A stretch of 45,342 bases of DNA, from NCBI RefSeq assembly GCF_001613205.1, contig NZ_BDBX01000047.1, positions 1-45,342 on the forward strand. Reading direction: 5' to 3'. The notes below the pieces were generated by a model. It saw nothing but the letters and a program-made list of their open reading frames with translations. It ran no database searches and was not told where the DNA came from. Both the position numbers and the translations under genes were made by a program. Positions within the stretch are counted from its first letter, which is position 1, and each line of letters starts with the position of its first letter. Origin of the DNA: Nocardia sienata NBRC 100364. Lineage in GTDB: Bacteria; Actinomycetota; Actinomycetes; Mycobacteriales; Mycobacteriaceae. This document shows positions 8,769-17,452 of this stretch, in pieces.

Positions 8769-9629
8769 TCAGTGGTTCTCGGCCGCCGGGCCGGTCTCCC
8801 CGGTGATCGGCAGGCTCGCCTCGACGAACTCGCCGCCGAAGGGAGTGAGCGCGATACCGCGATGCTGCAGTTTTCCGCGTCCACCGGCCTGTTTCAGCAG
8901 TTCGATCGCGGGTGCCTGGGCCTCCAGCAGTTGGTAGCGCTCGGGCGTGCCCACCGGTTCGGGCAGCAACTCGATCAGCCCGATCCGGCGCAGATTGGCC
9001 AGGTAACGCTGGACCCGCTCGGGGTGGCGCAGCCCGGCGTGCTCGCCGATCATGCTGACCCCGATCTCGGCCGTACCGGACGCCTGCTCCGCCTTGCGGG
9101 AAGCGCGCCGGGCCCGGCGGCCGCCGCGGACGGTCACGGCCGGCTGGGGCCCGTCCAGGCGTAGCAAACGCAGGATGCGGGCCTCGTCGGAGGTGAGCTC
9201 GGCAAGGATGCGGGCGAAGGCCGGATGGCCCTCGTCGGCGGCCCGGGGGCTGGCGGCCAGGCGCAACAGCGCGGCCCCCTGTTCGCGCAGTGATCGTTCG
9301 GTCGGGTTGTCCAGAGCCGACGGTTCCGCCGCCGCGACACCCAGCGCCCGGCGCAGCGCCTCCTGCGCCTGCGTAACCGCCTCGGTGCGGATCTCGGCCG
9401 GCGGAAGCCCGGCCATACTGCCCCGCACCACGGTCTCGGTGATATCGAGGGCGGTGTGCACGCCCCAGCGGGCGGTGCCCGATACCGCCGAGGCCGCCAC
9501 CCGCGCCACTCCGCTCACCGCGCGCACCGTCGCGGCAGGGCCACCGGGCCGCCCGCTCCCACCGGCCCGACCGCTACCGTCGCGCCGCTCGGGCTCGTCG
9601 CTGTCCCGCGTCTGCCGTTTCACAGCCAT
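8769..9629 (-). CDS. DUF4393 (Abi-alpha) family protein, copy 1
   Basis: A 286-residue protein recognised as DUF4393, named after abortive-infection protein alpha; the molecular function is not established. The N-terminal third is charged and low in complexity, followed by a helical stretch (about 50-110), then a winged-helix-like C-terminal half with LTSDEARILRLLRLDGPQP, RYLANLRRIGLIELL and ALTPFGGEFVEASLP. The same blocks occur in the divergent gene at 11169-12170, so the two are paralogues. ATG at 9629 is chosen because it overlaps the DUF445 stop by 10 bases, implying coupled translation; the frame remains open to 9716 only as a shadow of DUF445. Confidence 0.75.
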   Translation of the reverse strand: MAVKRQTRDSDEPERRDGSGRAGGSGRPGGPAATVRAVSGVARVAASAVSGTARWGVHTALDITETVVRGSMAGLPPAEIRTEAVTQAQEALRRALGVAAAEPSALDNPTERSLREQGAALLRLAASPRAADEGHPAFARILAELTSDEARILRLLRLDGPQPAVTVRGGRRARRASRKAEQASGTAEIGVSMIGEHAGLRHPERVQRYLANLRRIGLIELLPEPVGTPERYQLLEAQAPAIELLKQAGGRGKLQHRGIALTPFGGEFVEASLPITGETGPAAENH

Positions 9630-10942
9630 GTCGTCGCCACCCCCGTTCCGAAGACCAGGATATGCGCGTATCCGGCGAACAGCCCCAGCACGCCGCCGTG
9701 CACGAAAAGCAACCACTCGTCCTGTTTGATGGCGGCCCGCAGCATATCGACGAAATCGTTGGGCGACAGTTCCGACATCTGCTTGGAGATATAGGCGCCG
9801 ATCTGCTTGCCCTGGCGCACGTTGAAGTCCTCGTCGGCGAAGGCGAGCGGCGCGATGGCCATCGCCTCGGTGGTCAGGGTCTCGGTCAGTGTCCGGTAGT
9901 CACGGCTGCCGAGTACCAGTTTCACCGCCCCGCGAGCCGGCCCCAGCGCCCGGTCGGCGGCGGGTCGCAGGGTGTCCTCCAGCATCTGCAGGGTGCGGTC
10001 GGATTTCGGGCCGTTGAGCAGTTCGTCGCCGATATTGGCGACCGTCATCACCTGGGTCGAGACCAGCTCGGCGTATCCGGTGGTGATCTCGTCCTGGCGT
10101 TTGATCAGCAGGCCCTGCCGCCACGGGCACCACCATTTCGGCTCGGCGGGCGCGAAGATCATGTTCAGGCCCACCCAGTTGACGACCCAGCCGATGATCA
10201 CCCCGCCGATCGGCAGCACCGCCAGCGTGGACCAGCCGGTGAGATGCAGTATCGCGACCAGCACCACGCCCATCGGGGCCCCGAAGTACAGGCCGAAATT
10301 CTGCATGAACCGCAATTCCTTGGCGCCGAGCACCTGGAACAACTGATTGAGCAGTTGCGGCCGGGCCTGGAAATAACGAATGACCATCTGTTTGACATCG
10401 AGCAGCTGATCGATGTTGGCGCCCAGTTCGGTGGTGAGTTCGCGCAGAATATCCGGCAGCTGCTGGCGTACTCTTTCGTGCACCATCTCCCGTACCTGGG
10501 CGGGCAGGTTGTACCAGAGCTGCGGATGTTCGCGGCGCAGGATCGTCTCGACGATATCGCGGATCTGGGTCTCGGCTGTCCCCGCCAGATGCTCGGCGAG
10601 GACGTCGGGTTCCAGTTCCCGGTAGAAGTCGGTGACACTGCCCAGTTTCGAAAGCCCTTTGTCGACCGCGATACTGGCCATCTTGTCGGCCCGCGAGGGG
10701 ACGATGCCCTGCCAGCCGAAGCGGCCGTCATGGCTGAGCAGCGGCAGGATCTGGATGCGCTTGGGCAGGTACGGGTACAGATACCGCAGACCGGGTAATC
10801 GGACACCGTGAAATGCGATCGGCCGGAACAGCATCAGCACACCGGTCCAGTTGGTGACGTAGCCGATGACTCCGGTGAACAAAGGAATGGTCAGCAATTC
10901 CAGGAGGATCGTCGGGTGCACCCCGAATACACTCTCCAACAC
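9620..10942 (-). CDS. DUF445 family membrane protein
   Basis: 440 residues, cell membrane. There is an N-terminal hydrophobic segment (about 12-38) with GYVTNWTGVLMLFRP, a central hydrophobic hairpin (about 215-250) with GWVVNWVGLNMIFAP, and a C-terminal segment ending GLFAGYAHILVFGTG. The repeated G-x-V-x-N-W-x4-M-x-F-x-P motif points to an internal duplication, typical of DUF445. The segments between are long, soluble and helical. GTG at 10942 is preceded by AGGAGGG. It is the first gene of a two-gene operon with DUF4393 copy 1 and is divergent from DUF4393 copy 2 across 226 bases. Function unknown. Confidence 0.8.
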   Translation of the reverse strand: MLESVFGVHPTILLELLTIPLFTGVIGYVTNWTGVLMLFRPIAFHGVRLPGLRYLYPYLPKRIQILPLLSHDGRFGWQGIVPSRADKMASIAVDKGLSKLGSVTDFYRELEPDVLAEHLAGTAETQIRDIVETILRREHPQLWYNLPAQVREMVHERVRQQLPDILRELTTELGANIDQLLDVKQMVIRYFQARPQLLNQLFQVLGAKELRFMQNFGLYFGAPMGVVLVAILHLTGWSTLAVLPIGGVIIGWVVNWVGLNMIFAPAEPKWWCPWRQGLLIKRQDEITTGYAELVSTQVMTVANIGDELLNGPKSDRTLQMLEDTLRPAADRALGPARGAVKLVLGSRDYRTLTETLTTEAMAIAPLAFADEDFNVRQGKQIGAYISKQMSELSPNDFVDMLRAAIKQDEWLLFVHGGVLGLFAGYAHILVFGTGVATTWL

Positions 10943-11168
10943 GACACACCCTCCTGCTCCGGTGATCGCAGCCTCACCGGGATCCTCAAATTAGCACCAC
11001 TGCCGAACGACGACCGCGCCGCGGCGGACGTCCCGGCGGCAGCGCGTGCGGGCCCGGCACATCAGTGTCCCAGACGAGAGCCGGATTCATGGTCCGGCGG
11101 CGAGTGATCGCGGCGAATGGGCAATAATCGGTGAGCGGATTCGTTCATCTGGCGATATCGGAGTAGAC

Positions 11169-12170
11169 GTGGCAGACGACAGGACCGGACAGGAGACGCC
11201 CCGGACCGGTTCCCGTGCCGTGCAGCGCAGCGGGTCCCCGGCGGCCGTGCGGGCGCCGGGAATCGCACGCGGTGCGTCGCGCAACGGTGCGCGCCCGTCC
11301 GCCTCGGATGTCGAACGCCGCCCCCCGTCGAGTGTGGAACGCAGCGCCGATGTCGAACAGCGGCAGATCAGCAACGAGGCCCGTCTCATTCGCGGTGTCT
11401 TCCGGGCGGCCGGCCTGGCGGCGGGCAGTGTGGTGCGCGGGGGCCAGTGGGCGGTCAACACCTCCTACGAGATGACCCGGGAGATCACCCAGGCCGCCCT
11501 GGACGGGGAATCCTCGGCCGAGATCGCCGAGCGGACCGGTAACGCGCTGCGCTCCATCGCGCGCAATGCCCTCGGCGTCACCGAGGGGTCGGTGCGCGAG
11601 ATCGTCAGCTACGTCCCCACCGGGCAGACCCCGCCGCAGCAGACCGTGGCGGTCGGTTCCTACCTGCGCTCGGCCAGCGTCGCCGAATTGCGCAGGCGTG
11701 GAGACGCCCTGCTGGCCCGGTCGGCCGATGTGTACTTCACCGAAGAGGTGCATCCTGCCTATGACCGGATCTTGGACGAGCTGGCGCCCGACGAGGCCCG
11801 CATCCTGCGCTACATGGCCCTCAACGGGCCGCAGCCGACGGTCGATGTGCGCACCAACCGTCCGCTGGGTATCGGGTCGGAGTTGATCGCCGGGGGGCTG
11901 ACCTCGGTGCCGGAGCAGGCCGGGGTTCGGTACATGGACCGCGCGCGCTCGTACCTGATCAACCTGAGCCGGTTGGGCCTGACCCATAATTCCGACGATC
12001 CGGTGGTGCTGAGTCGCTATATGGTGCTGGAGGTCCAGCCGATCGTGGAGACGGCACTGAAAAAAGCGGGCCGCGCACCGAAAATCGTCCGCAAAAGCTT
12101 GCGTCTGACGGAGTTCGGAGAGGATTTCTGCCGGACCTGCTTCACCATCGGCAACGGCGAACGGCCCTGA
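11169..12170 (+). CDS. DUF4393 (Abi-alpha) family protein, copy 2
   Basis: A 333-residue paralogue of the gene at 8769-9629. Shared blocks include LAPDEARILRYMALNGPQPT, RSYLINLSRLGLTHN, KKAGRAPKIVRKSLRLTEFG and the helical GGQWAVNTSYEMTREIT stretch near residue 95. The N-terminal 70 residues are basic and disordered-looking. GTG at 11169 is chosen because GGAG lies five bases upstream; the frame is open to 11046 without a better signal. It is transcribed away from the DUF445/DUF4393 operon, so the paralogues bracket the membrane protein. A role with DUF445 at the membrane is inferred from this arrangement. Confidence 0.72.
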   Translation: MADDRTGQETPRTGSRAVQRSGSPAAVRAPGIARGASRNGARPSASDVERRPPSSVERSADVEQRQISNEARLIRGVFRAAGLAAGSVVRGGQWAVNTSYEMTREITQAALDGESSAEIAERTGNALRSIARNALGVTEGSVREIVSYVPTGQTPPQQTVAVGSYLRSASVAELRRRGDALLARSADVYFTEEVHPAYDRILDELAPDEARILRYMALNGPQPTVDVRTNRPLGIGSELIAGGLTSVPEQAGVRYMDRARSYLINLSRLGLTHNSDDPVVLSRYMVLEVQPIVETALKKAGRAPKIVRKSLRLTEFGEDFCRTCFTIGNGERP

Positions 12171-12331
12171 TATCGGCCCTTCGGGAAACCGCGCTCCAAC
12201 GGGTCTACCTGGTGTTTTTCCTAATCGGTGATCTGTGCCCGGAGTCCGTAATATCGCCGACGCAGGATAGCAATCCGATACAGATCTGATTTACCTCCCA
12301 ATTTGTCCATTTCAGGTGGGATGGTGGAGAG

Positions 12332-13141
12332 ATGGACCACGGCGAGGAGCGCAACGATCCCGGGCCGCGTCCGGGTGGTTTTCCGCGGCGGCCGGGCCAG
12401 AGCAGTGACACCATGCCCTACTCCGGCGCCGCGCTGGCGGCGGCGTTGGGAGCCGGACTCGACGTCTCGCTGCCCCCGCGGCTCGAGCCCGAGAGCGATG
12501 TGCCGCTGACGATGGGACCGATGCGTCCCGGCGAACGATCCGGGGTGAATACCGTGCAGACCGACGACGTCCTTGCGATACATCGATTGAAATTCCGCTA
12601 CCTTCGCGCACTGGACACCAAACTCTGGGAAGATCTCGCGGAGACGCTGGTTCCGGAGGCGACGGCCACCTATAGCGAATACTTGCAGTTCGAATCCCGG
12701 GAAGCATTTCTCACATTTCTGCGCAATACCCTCGGGCCACATGTCATCACCGAGCATCGCTGCGATCATCCCGAGATCGATGTGGACGGAGACCGGGCCA
12801 CCGGGATCTGGTACCTGTCCGATACCGCGCTGATTCCGGAGAACAATATGCTGCTGCGCGGCTCGGCCTTCTACAACGACGAATATGTGCGCTGTGACGA
12901 CGGCCTCTGGCGCATATCGCGCACCGGATACGAACGCACCTACGAGGTGGTGCTCTCGCTCAGCGACCTGCCCAGCCTGCGGCTGACCGCCAACCGCTGG
13001 GGATTGATCCAGCAGACCACGGGGGTCGAAGAGGTAGAGCGGGTGCCGCGCGACTACCGGGAGGCGAATACGCAGGCGGGTAACGGCGAGGTCGACACCG
13101 GCCGCGAGCACCCGGGCCCGGAGAACCGAGCGGCCGGTTGA
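12332..13141 (+). CDS. SnoaL/NTF2-like domain protein
   Basis: 269 residues. After a disordered 75-residue head rich in Pro, Gly and Arg comes an NTF2-like fold (about 76-210): VLAIHRLKFRYLRALDTKLW, then ETLVPEATATYSEYLQF, and HPEIDVDGDRATGIWYL. This is the pattern of SnoaL-like polyketide cyclase/ring-hydroxylating small-subunit relatives, which bind small hydrophobic ligands or act as scaffolds. The substrate cannot be told. ATG at 12332 follows GGTGGAGAG. Its stop lies six bases from the prfC stop, with the genes converging. The 161-base gap before it is relatively AT-rich and shows no clear element. Confidence 0.7.
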   Translation: MDHGEERNDPGPRPGGFPRRPGQSSDTMPYSGAALAAALGAGLDVSLPPRLEPESDVPLTMGPMRPGERSGVNTVQTDDVLAIHRLKFRYLRALDTKLWEDLAETLVPEATATYSEYLQFESREAFLTFLRNTLGPHVITEHRCDHPEIDVDGDRATGIWYLSDTALIPENNMLLRGSAFYNDEYVRCDDGLWRISRTGYERTYEVVLSLSDLPSLRLTANRWGLIQQTTGVEEVERVPRDYREANTQAGNGEVDTGREHPGPENRAAG

Positions 13142-13147
13142 GCCGGG

Positions 13148-14791
13148 TCAGTCGGCGGCGGCGACCAGCGGTTCCAGCGTGAGGTCCGGCATCTCCTTCT
13201 GGATGTACTGCAACCGCCATTTATCGCTGAACACGGCCAGGATCGCGCCGTCGCTACGGGTGAACACCTCCACCCCGCGCTGCCGGTCGAGTTCGGGCGC
13301 CGATTCGGCGTCGGTGCGCCGGGCGATCGTGTACGCGAGGTGGTCGAGCTGGGTCTCGACCCCGAACTCACCCTGCATACGCGCCGTCACCACTTCGAAC
13401 TGCATGGGCCCGACCGCCGCGAGGACCGGGGAGGCATCGCCGCGCGAATCGTTGCGCAGGACCTGCACCACCCCTTCGGAATCGAGCTGGTCGATGGCCT
13501 TGCGGAACTGCTTGTACTTGCCCGCGCTCTGTGCCCGCAGTGCGGCGAAATGTTCCGGCGCGAACGACGGGATGGGCGGGAACTCGACCTTCTTGTCCAC
13601 GAACAGCGTGTGACCGGGGGCCAGCGCGGTCGCGTTCACCAGGCCCACCACATCGCCGGGATAGGCGGTGTCCACGGTGGCGCGTTCCCGGCCGAACACG
13701 GTGAGTGCGTATTTGGTCGCGAACGGGCGACCGGTCTGGGCGTGGGTGACGACCATGCCGCGTTCGAACTCACCGGACACGATCCGCATGAACGCCAGCC
13801 GGTCGCGGTGGGCGGTATCCATACCGGCCTGCACCTTGAACACCACCGCGCTGAACGGATCCGCGGGCTGTCGCGGGGTGCCGTCCACCGCGGCGCGGGA
13901 GCCGGGGGCGGGGGCGAGTGCCACGAGGGTTTCCAGCAGCTGCCGGACCCCGAAGTTGAGCATGGCCGAGGCGTAGATCACCGGAGAGGTCTGCCCGGCG
14001 AGGAAGAGTTCTTGATCGTGGTCCTGACCGGTGGCCGAGAGCAGCTCGCTCTCCTCCGCGGCAGTACTCCACGGCTCGCCCTCCCGGGCCTCGGCGGCCT
14101 CGGGGGTCAGCGACTCCTCCGGCGCGATCGTCGCGCCGCCGGCGGTACGGGTGAAATGGATGTATTCGGTGGGGGCGCCCTCGGGACCGCGCCGTAACAG
14201 CCCGCGGAAATCGCCGGCGATACCGACCGGGAGGAACAGCGGAGTCGGCGTGAGGCCGATCCGCTCGTCGATCTCGTCGAGCAGTTCCAGCGGGGCTCGG
14301 CCCGGCCGGTCCCATTTGTTGATGACGGTGATCACCGGGATACCCCGGTGCCGGCACACCTGGAACAGTTTCAATGTCTGCGGTTCCAGGCCCTTGGCGG
14401 CATCGATCAGCATCACCGCGGCGTCGACCGCGGTCAGCACGCGGTAGGTGTCCTCGGAGAAATCGGAGTGACCGGGGGTGTCGACGAGATTGATCACATT
14501 GTCGATCTCGGAGCCGGCGGCCCGGTAGTTGAACTGCAGCGCGGTGGAGCTGACCGAGATACCGCGCGCCTTCTCCATCTCCATCCAGTCCGACACCGTC
14601 GATTTGCGTCCGGCCTTGCCGTGGATGGCGCCCGCCTCGGCGATCTTGCGCGCGTGGAGCGCGAGAGCTTCGGTGAGCGTCGATTTACCCGCGTCGGGGT
14701 GGGAGATCACGGCGAAAGTGCGGCGCCGCGACACCTCGGCGGCCAATCCGCGCGCAGCGGGTGCGACGGAGCCCTCGGTGGAGGCGGTCAA
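13148..14791 (-). CDS. prfC: Peptide chain release factor 3
   Basis: RF3 is a translational GTPase that recycles RF1/RF2 after termination. The 547-residue product has G1 SHPDAGKSTLTEAL, switch region KARGISVSSTALQF, G3 DTPGHSDFSEDT, G4 NKWDRPG, and the C-terminal domain with LAYTIARRTDAE. It is close to the family length of about 530. TTG at 14791 is the preferred start: AAAGG lies nine bases upstream and the coding similarity begins just after it; ATG at 14821 would add ten residues with no visible ribosome site. It converges on the NTF2-like gene and is divergent from rplY (14792-15080, no clear element apart from an rplY ribosome site). Confidence 0.92.
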   Translation of the reverse strand: MTASTEGSVAPAARGLAAEVSRRRTFAVISHPDAGKSTLTEALALHARKIAEAGAIHGKAGRKSTVSDWMEMEKARGISVSSTALQFNYRAAGSEIDNVINLVDTPGHSDFSEDTYRVLTAVDAAVMLIDAAKGLEPQTLKLFQVCRHRGIPVITVINKWDRPGRAPLELLDEIDERIGLTPTPLFLPVGIAGDFRGLLRRGPEGAPTEYIHFTRTAGGATIAPEESLTPEAAEAREGEPWSTAAEESELLSATGQDHDQELFLAGQTSPVIYASAMLNFGVRQLLETLVALAPAPGSRAAVDGTPRQPADPFSAVVFKVQAGMDTAHRDRLAFMRIVSGEFERGMVVTHAQTGRPFATKYALTVFGRERATVDTAYPGDVVGLVNATALAPGHTLFVDKKVEFPPIPSFAPEHFAALRAQSAGKYKQFRKAIDQLDSEGVVQVLRNDSRGDASPVLAAVGPMQFEVVTARMQGEFGVETQLDHLAYTIARRTDAESAPELDRQRGVEVFTRSDGAILAVFSDKWRLQYIQKEMPDLTLEPLVAAAD

Positions 14792-15080
14792 CGGAAACAA
14801 CCTTTCGGACGATCGGGGCAACCTGTCCAGGCTACGCGACGGTGTTGACCAGGCGTCGACGTGCCGTCCCGCTACCCGATTCAGGAGTTATGCGGGGACT
14901 GAGTTACAGTATTCGGGTTGTCTCGGCGAGGGTTCGCATTTCTGCGGCACCGTGATCGACGCGGCGCGGCTTCCGGCCGCCTCCGATCGGTCTTCGCCTG
15001 ACGAGCAGACCAACCGACCAGGGGCGCGATTACCCTGGCACCGCCCACCAGCCCGGTATAGCCGTAGGAGTTATCCAGTC

Positions 15081-15677
15081 ATGTCCGACGTCAACCTTCT
15101 CGAAGCGCAGATCCGCACCGAGTTCGGCAAGGGCGCAGCGCGCCGTACCCGCCGCGCGGGCAACGTGCCGGCCGTGCTGTACGGGCACCAGTCGGACCCC
15201 CAGCATCTGTCGCTGGACGCGCTGTCGTTCGCGGCCATCCTGCGTCAGCACGGCACCAACGCGGTGCTGAACCTGAACATCGAGGGCAAGAAGCAGCTCG
15301 CGCTGACCAAGTCGGTCGTGGTGCACCCCATCCACCGCTACATCGAGCACGCCGACCTGCTGATCGTCCAGCGCGGCGAAGAGGTCACCGCCGATGTGCC
15401 GGTCACCCTCACCGGTGAGGCCGGCCCGGGTACCCTGGTCACCCAGGAGGCCACCACCATCTCCGTATCGGCCGAGGCCCTCAACATTCCCGAGTCGATC
15501 GAGGTCTCCATCGCGGGCGCCGAGGTGGGTACCCAGATCACCGCGGGAGACATCGAGCTGCCCAAGGGCGTCGGCCTGGTCGGTGACCCCGAGGCCCTCA
15601 TCGTGAACATCGTCGAGCCCCGCGCCGCCGAGCCGGAGCCCGGGGCCGAGGCCGCCGAGGGCGAGAGCGCCGAATAA
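15081..15677 (+). CDS. rplY: 50S ribosomal protein L25 (CTC form)
   Basis: Binds 5S rRNA in the central protuberance of the 50S subunit. The 198-residue product is the long Ctc type: an L25 domain (1-95, EFGKGAARRTRRAGNVPAVL, then VVVHPIHRYIEHADLL) plus a beta-rich TL5 domain and an acidic Ala/Glu tail (PEPGAEAAEGESAE). ATG at 15081 follows GTAGGAG by ten bases; the frame runs open far upstream and that extension is rejected. It stands before pth with 18 bases between. Codons before Ile are C-ending (AACATC, GACATC), unlike neighbours, as expected of a highly expressed gene. Confidence 0.96.
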   Translation: MSDVNLLEAQIRTEFGKGAARRTRRAGNVPAVLYGHQSDPQHLSLDALSFAAILRQHGTNAVLNLNIEGKKQLALTKSVVVHPIHRYIEHADLLIVQRGEEVTADVPVTLTGEAGPGTLVTQEATTISVSAEALNIPESIEVSIAGAEVGTQITAGDIELPKGVGLVGDPEALIVNIVEPRAAEPEPGAEAAEGESAE

Positions 15678-15695
15678 AGAACCGGCCTCCTCTCG

Positions 15696-16271
15696 ATGGC
15701 CGATACCGCGCCGGCGCTCGTCGTCGGCCTGGGCAATCCGGGTCCCGCCTACGAGCGCACCCGGCACAATGTGGGCTTCCTGGTCGCCGACTCGCTCGCG
15801 CAGCGGGTCGGCGGCCGGTTCACCGCCCACAAGAAATCGGGCGCCGATCTACTGCAGGCGCGGTTGGACGGACGACAGGTGCTGATCGCGAAACCGCGGT
15901 CGTATATGAACCTGTCCGGCCGGTCGGTGGCGGCGCTGGCCCGGTTCTTCTCGGTCCCGCCCACCGAGGTCGTGGTGATCCACGACGAGCTGGATATCCC
16001 GTTCGGTGAGATCCGGCTCAAACGTGGCGGCGGTGAGGGCGGGCACAACGGCCTGCGGTCGGTGTCGGGCGCTCTCACCAGCAAGGATTATCTGCGGACC
16101 CGTATCGGTATCGGGCGACCGCCCGGCCGGCAGGACCCGGCCGATTACGTGCTGAAGCCCTTCTCGTCGGTCGAGCGCAAGGAACTGCCGACCGTGGTGG
16201 AGCAGGCCGCCGACGCCGTGGAACTGCTGCTGCGGGTGGGGTTGGAAGCGGCACAGAACCAGTTGCACTGA
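15696..16271 (+). CDS. pth: Peptidyl-tRNA hydrolase
   Basis: Cleaves the ester of peptidyl-tRNA released by ribosome stalling, recycling tRNA. The 191-residue protein is full length and shows VVGLGNPGPAYERTRHNVGF (catalytic His at about 25), KPRSYMNLSG near 67, VIHDELDIPFG near 93 and RGGGEGGHNGLRS near 110, the family hallmarks. No strong ribosome site precedes the ATG, so coupling with rplY is likely. In M. tuberculosis pth and rplY lie on the same strand as prsA and glmU; here they lie on the opposite strand from prs and glmU and 24.6 kb away. Confidence 0.96.
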   Translation: MADTAPALVVGLGNPGPAYERTRHNVGFLVADSLAQRVGGRFTAHKKSGADLLQARLDGRQVLIAKPRSYMNLSGRSVAALARFFSVPPTEVVVIHDELDIPFGEIRLKRGGGEGGHNGLRSVSGALTSKDYLRTRIGIGRPPGRQDPADYVLKPFSSVERKELPTVVEQAADAVELLLRVGLEAAQNQLH

Positions 16272-16321
16272 CCGCCGGCGATCGAAGGCCTGGGCAATAC
16301 GATCCACGGCAGCGAGCCCTG

Positions 16322-16465
16322 ACCAACGGTACTCGGACGCGAATACTGGCCGATCAGATCTACACGGTCGCCCCGGAACGGCTCGGTGATTTCCGGGGCA
16401 GCCTCGATGGTGATGAACTCGCCGAGCTGGACCGTGCACTGATGTTGAAGCTCGGACTGTTCTGA
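16322..16465 (+). pseudogene. C-terminal fragment of a MazF/PemK-type toxin
   Basis: One frame reads ...RTRILADQIYTVAPERLG, then DFRGSLDGDELAELDRALML and KLGLF before a TGA at 16463-16465. This is the last third of a MazF/PemK endoribonuclease: the T-D-Q-I-x-T-V strand and the final E-x-x-E-V-D-R-A-L helix. The N-terminal SH3-like barrel with its catalytic Arg is missing; upstream the frame runs without similarity into the pth stop region and has no start. No antitoxin is adjacent. It sits in the short space between pth and egtD. Confidence 0.6.
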
Positions 16466-16480
16466 GATGATCGCCCGGTC

Positions 16481-17452
16481 TCAGATCCGGGCAGCCAGGA
16501 CAAGAGCGAAACGGTCGTCGGGATCGGTCCACGCGTGTTCGGTGGCGAAACCGGCGCCGCGTAGTTCGCCGTCGAGCGCGGGCAGACGGAACTTCGCGGA
16601 GATCTCGGTGCGTATCTGCTCGCCCCGGGCGAACCGCGCGGTGAAACCGAGATCGGCGACCGTGACCTCCATCTCGCGGGTGGCTTCCAGCCGCATTTCG
16701 ATCCATTCGTTGCCGGCATCCCAGTGCGCGATATGGCGGAAGGCCTCCGGGTCGAAATCGGCGCGCAGCCGGGAATTGAGGACCCGCAGTACATTGCGGT
16801 TGAATTCCGCGGTGATCCCGGCGGCATCGTCATAGGCGGGGACCACGATTCCCGGATCCACCACCAGGCCCGCGCCCAGCAGCAGTTGTTCGCCCGGCTC
16901 GAGGACATCGTGGATGCCGGTGAGGAATTCGGCGCGTTCCTCGGGCACCATATTGCCGATGGTCCCGCCGAGGAAGGCGATCATGCGGCGTCCGCCGCGC
17001 GGCAGTGTCCCCAGGGTGTCGGTGAAATCGCTGACCACCCCGTGGACCGCAAGGCCGGGGAACTCCGCGGCCACCCCGGCCGCCGAATCCCGGAGCGCGG
17101 TGGCCGATACGTCTTGGGGCACATAGGTTTTCAGTGGCCCCTCCGAGGTGAGGGCATTCAGCAGAATCCGGGTCTTGACCGCCGACCCCGATCCGAGTTC
17201 GACCAGGACCTCCGCCTGCGCGGTGCGGGCGATCGCCGGCGCGACCGATTCCAGTAGGGCGCGCTCGGTGCGGGTCGGGTAGTACTCGGGCAGTGCGGTG
17301 ATCTGCTCGAACAGTTCGCTGCCGCGGGCATCGTAGAACCATTTCGGCGGCAGCCATTTCGGGCTCGCGGTGAGGCCGCGCCGCGCATCGGCGCGCAGCG
17401 CCGCGGTGAGGTCGGCGTCGGTGAGATGGACTTCCACGATCGGCTGGGTCAT
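16481..17452 (-). CDS. egtD: L-histidine N-alpha-methyltransferase EgtD
   Basis: Trimethylates histidine to hercynine with SAM, the first committed step of ergothioneine synthesis. The 323-residue product has the family's KWFYDARGSELFEQITALPE (about 37-56), EYYPTRTERALL, the SAM motif VELGSGSAVKTRILL near 84 and FLGGTIGNMVPEERAEFL near 156. ATG at 17452 overlaps the egtC stop by four bases. It is the last gene of egtABCD. The stop faces the MazF scrap and pth. Confidence 0.95.
   Translation of the reverse strand: MTQPIVEVHLTDADLTAALRADARRGLTASPKWLPPKWFYDARGSELFEQITALPEYYPTRTERALLESVAPAIARTAQAEVLVELGSGSAVKTRILLNALTSEGPLKTYVPQDVSATALRDSAAGVAAEFPGLAVHGVVSDFTDTLGTLPRGGRRMIAFLGGTIGNMVPEERAEFLTGIHDVLEPGEQLLLGAGLVVDPGIVVPAYDDAAGITAEFNRNVLRVLNSRLRADFDPEAFRHIAHWDAGNEWIEMRLEATREMEVTVADLGFTARFARGEQIRTEISAKFRLPALDGELRGAGFATEHAWTDPDDRFALVLAARI

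Noticed and set aside
9630..9716. Longer start of DUF4393 copy 1
   Set aside because: The added 29 residues are a shadow of the DUF445 3' end; ATG 9629 overlaps the DUF445 stop in the usual coupled way.
14529..15080. N-terminal extension of rplY by 184 codons
   Set aside because: It overlaps prfC antisense, has no L25 similarity, and ATG 15081 has a good ribosome site.
16322..16465. Functional toxin-antitoxin locus
   Set aside because: No start, no N-terminal catalytic part, no antitoxin.
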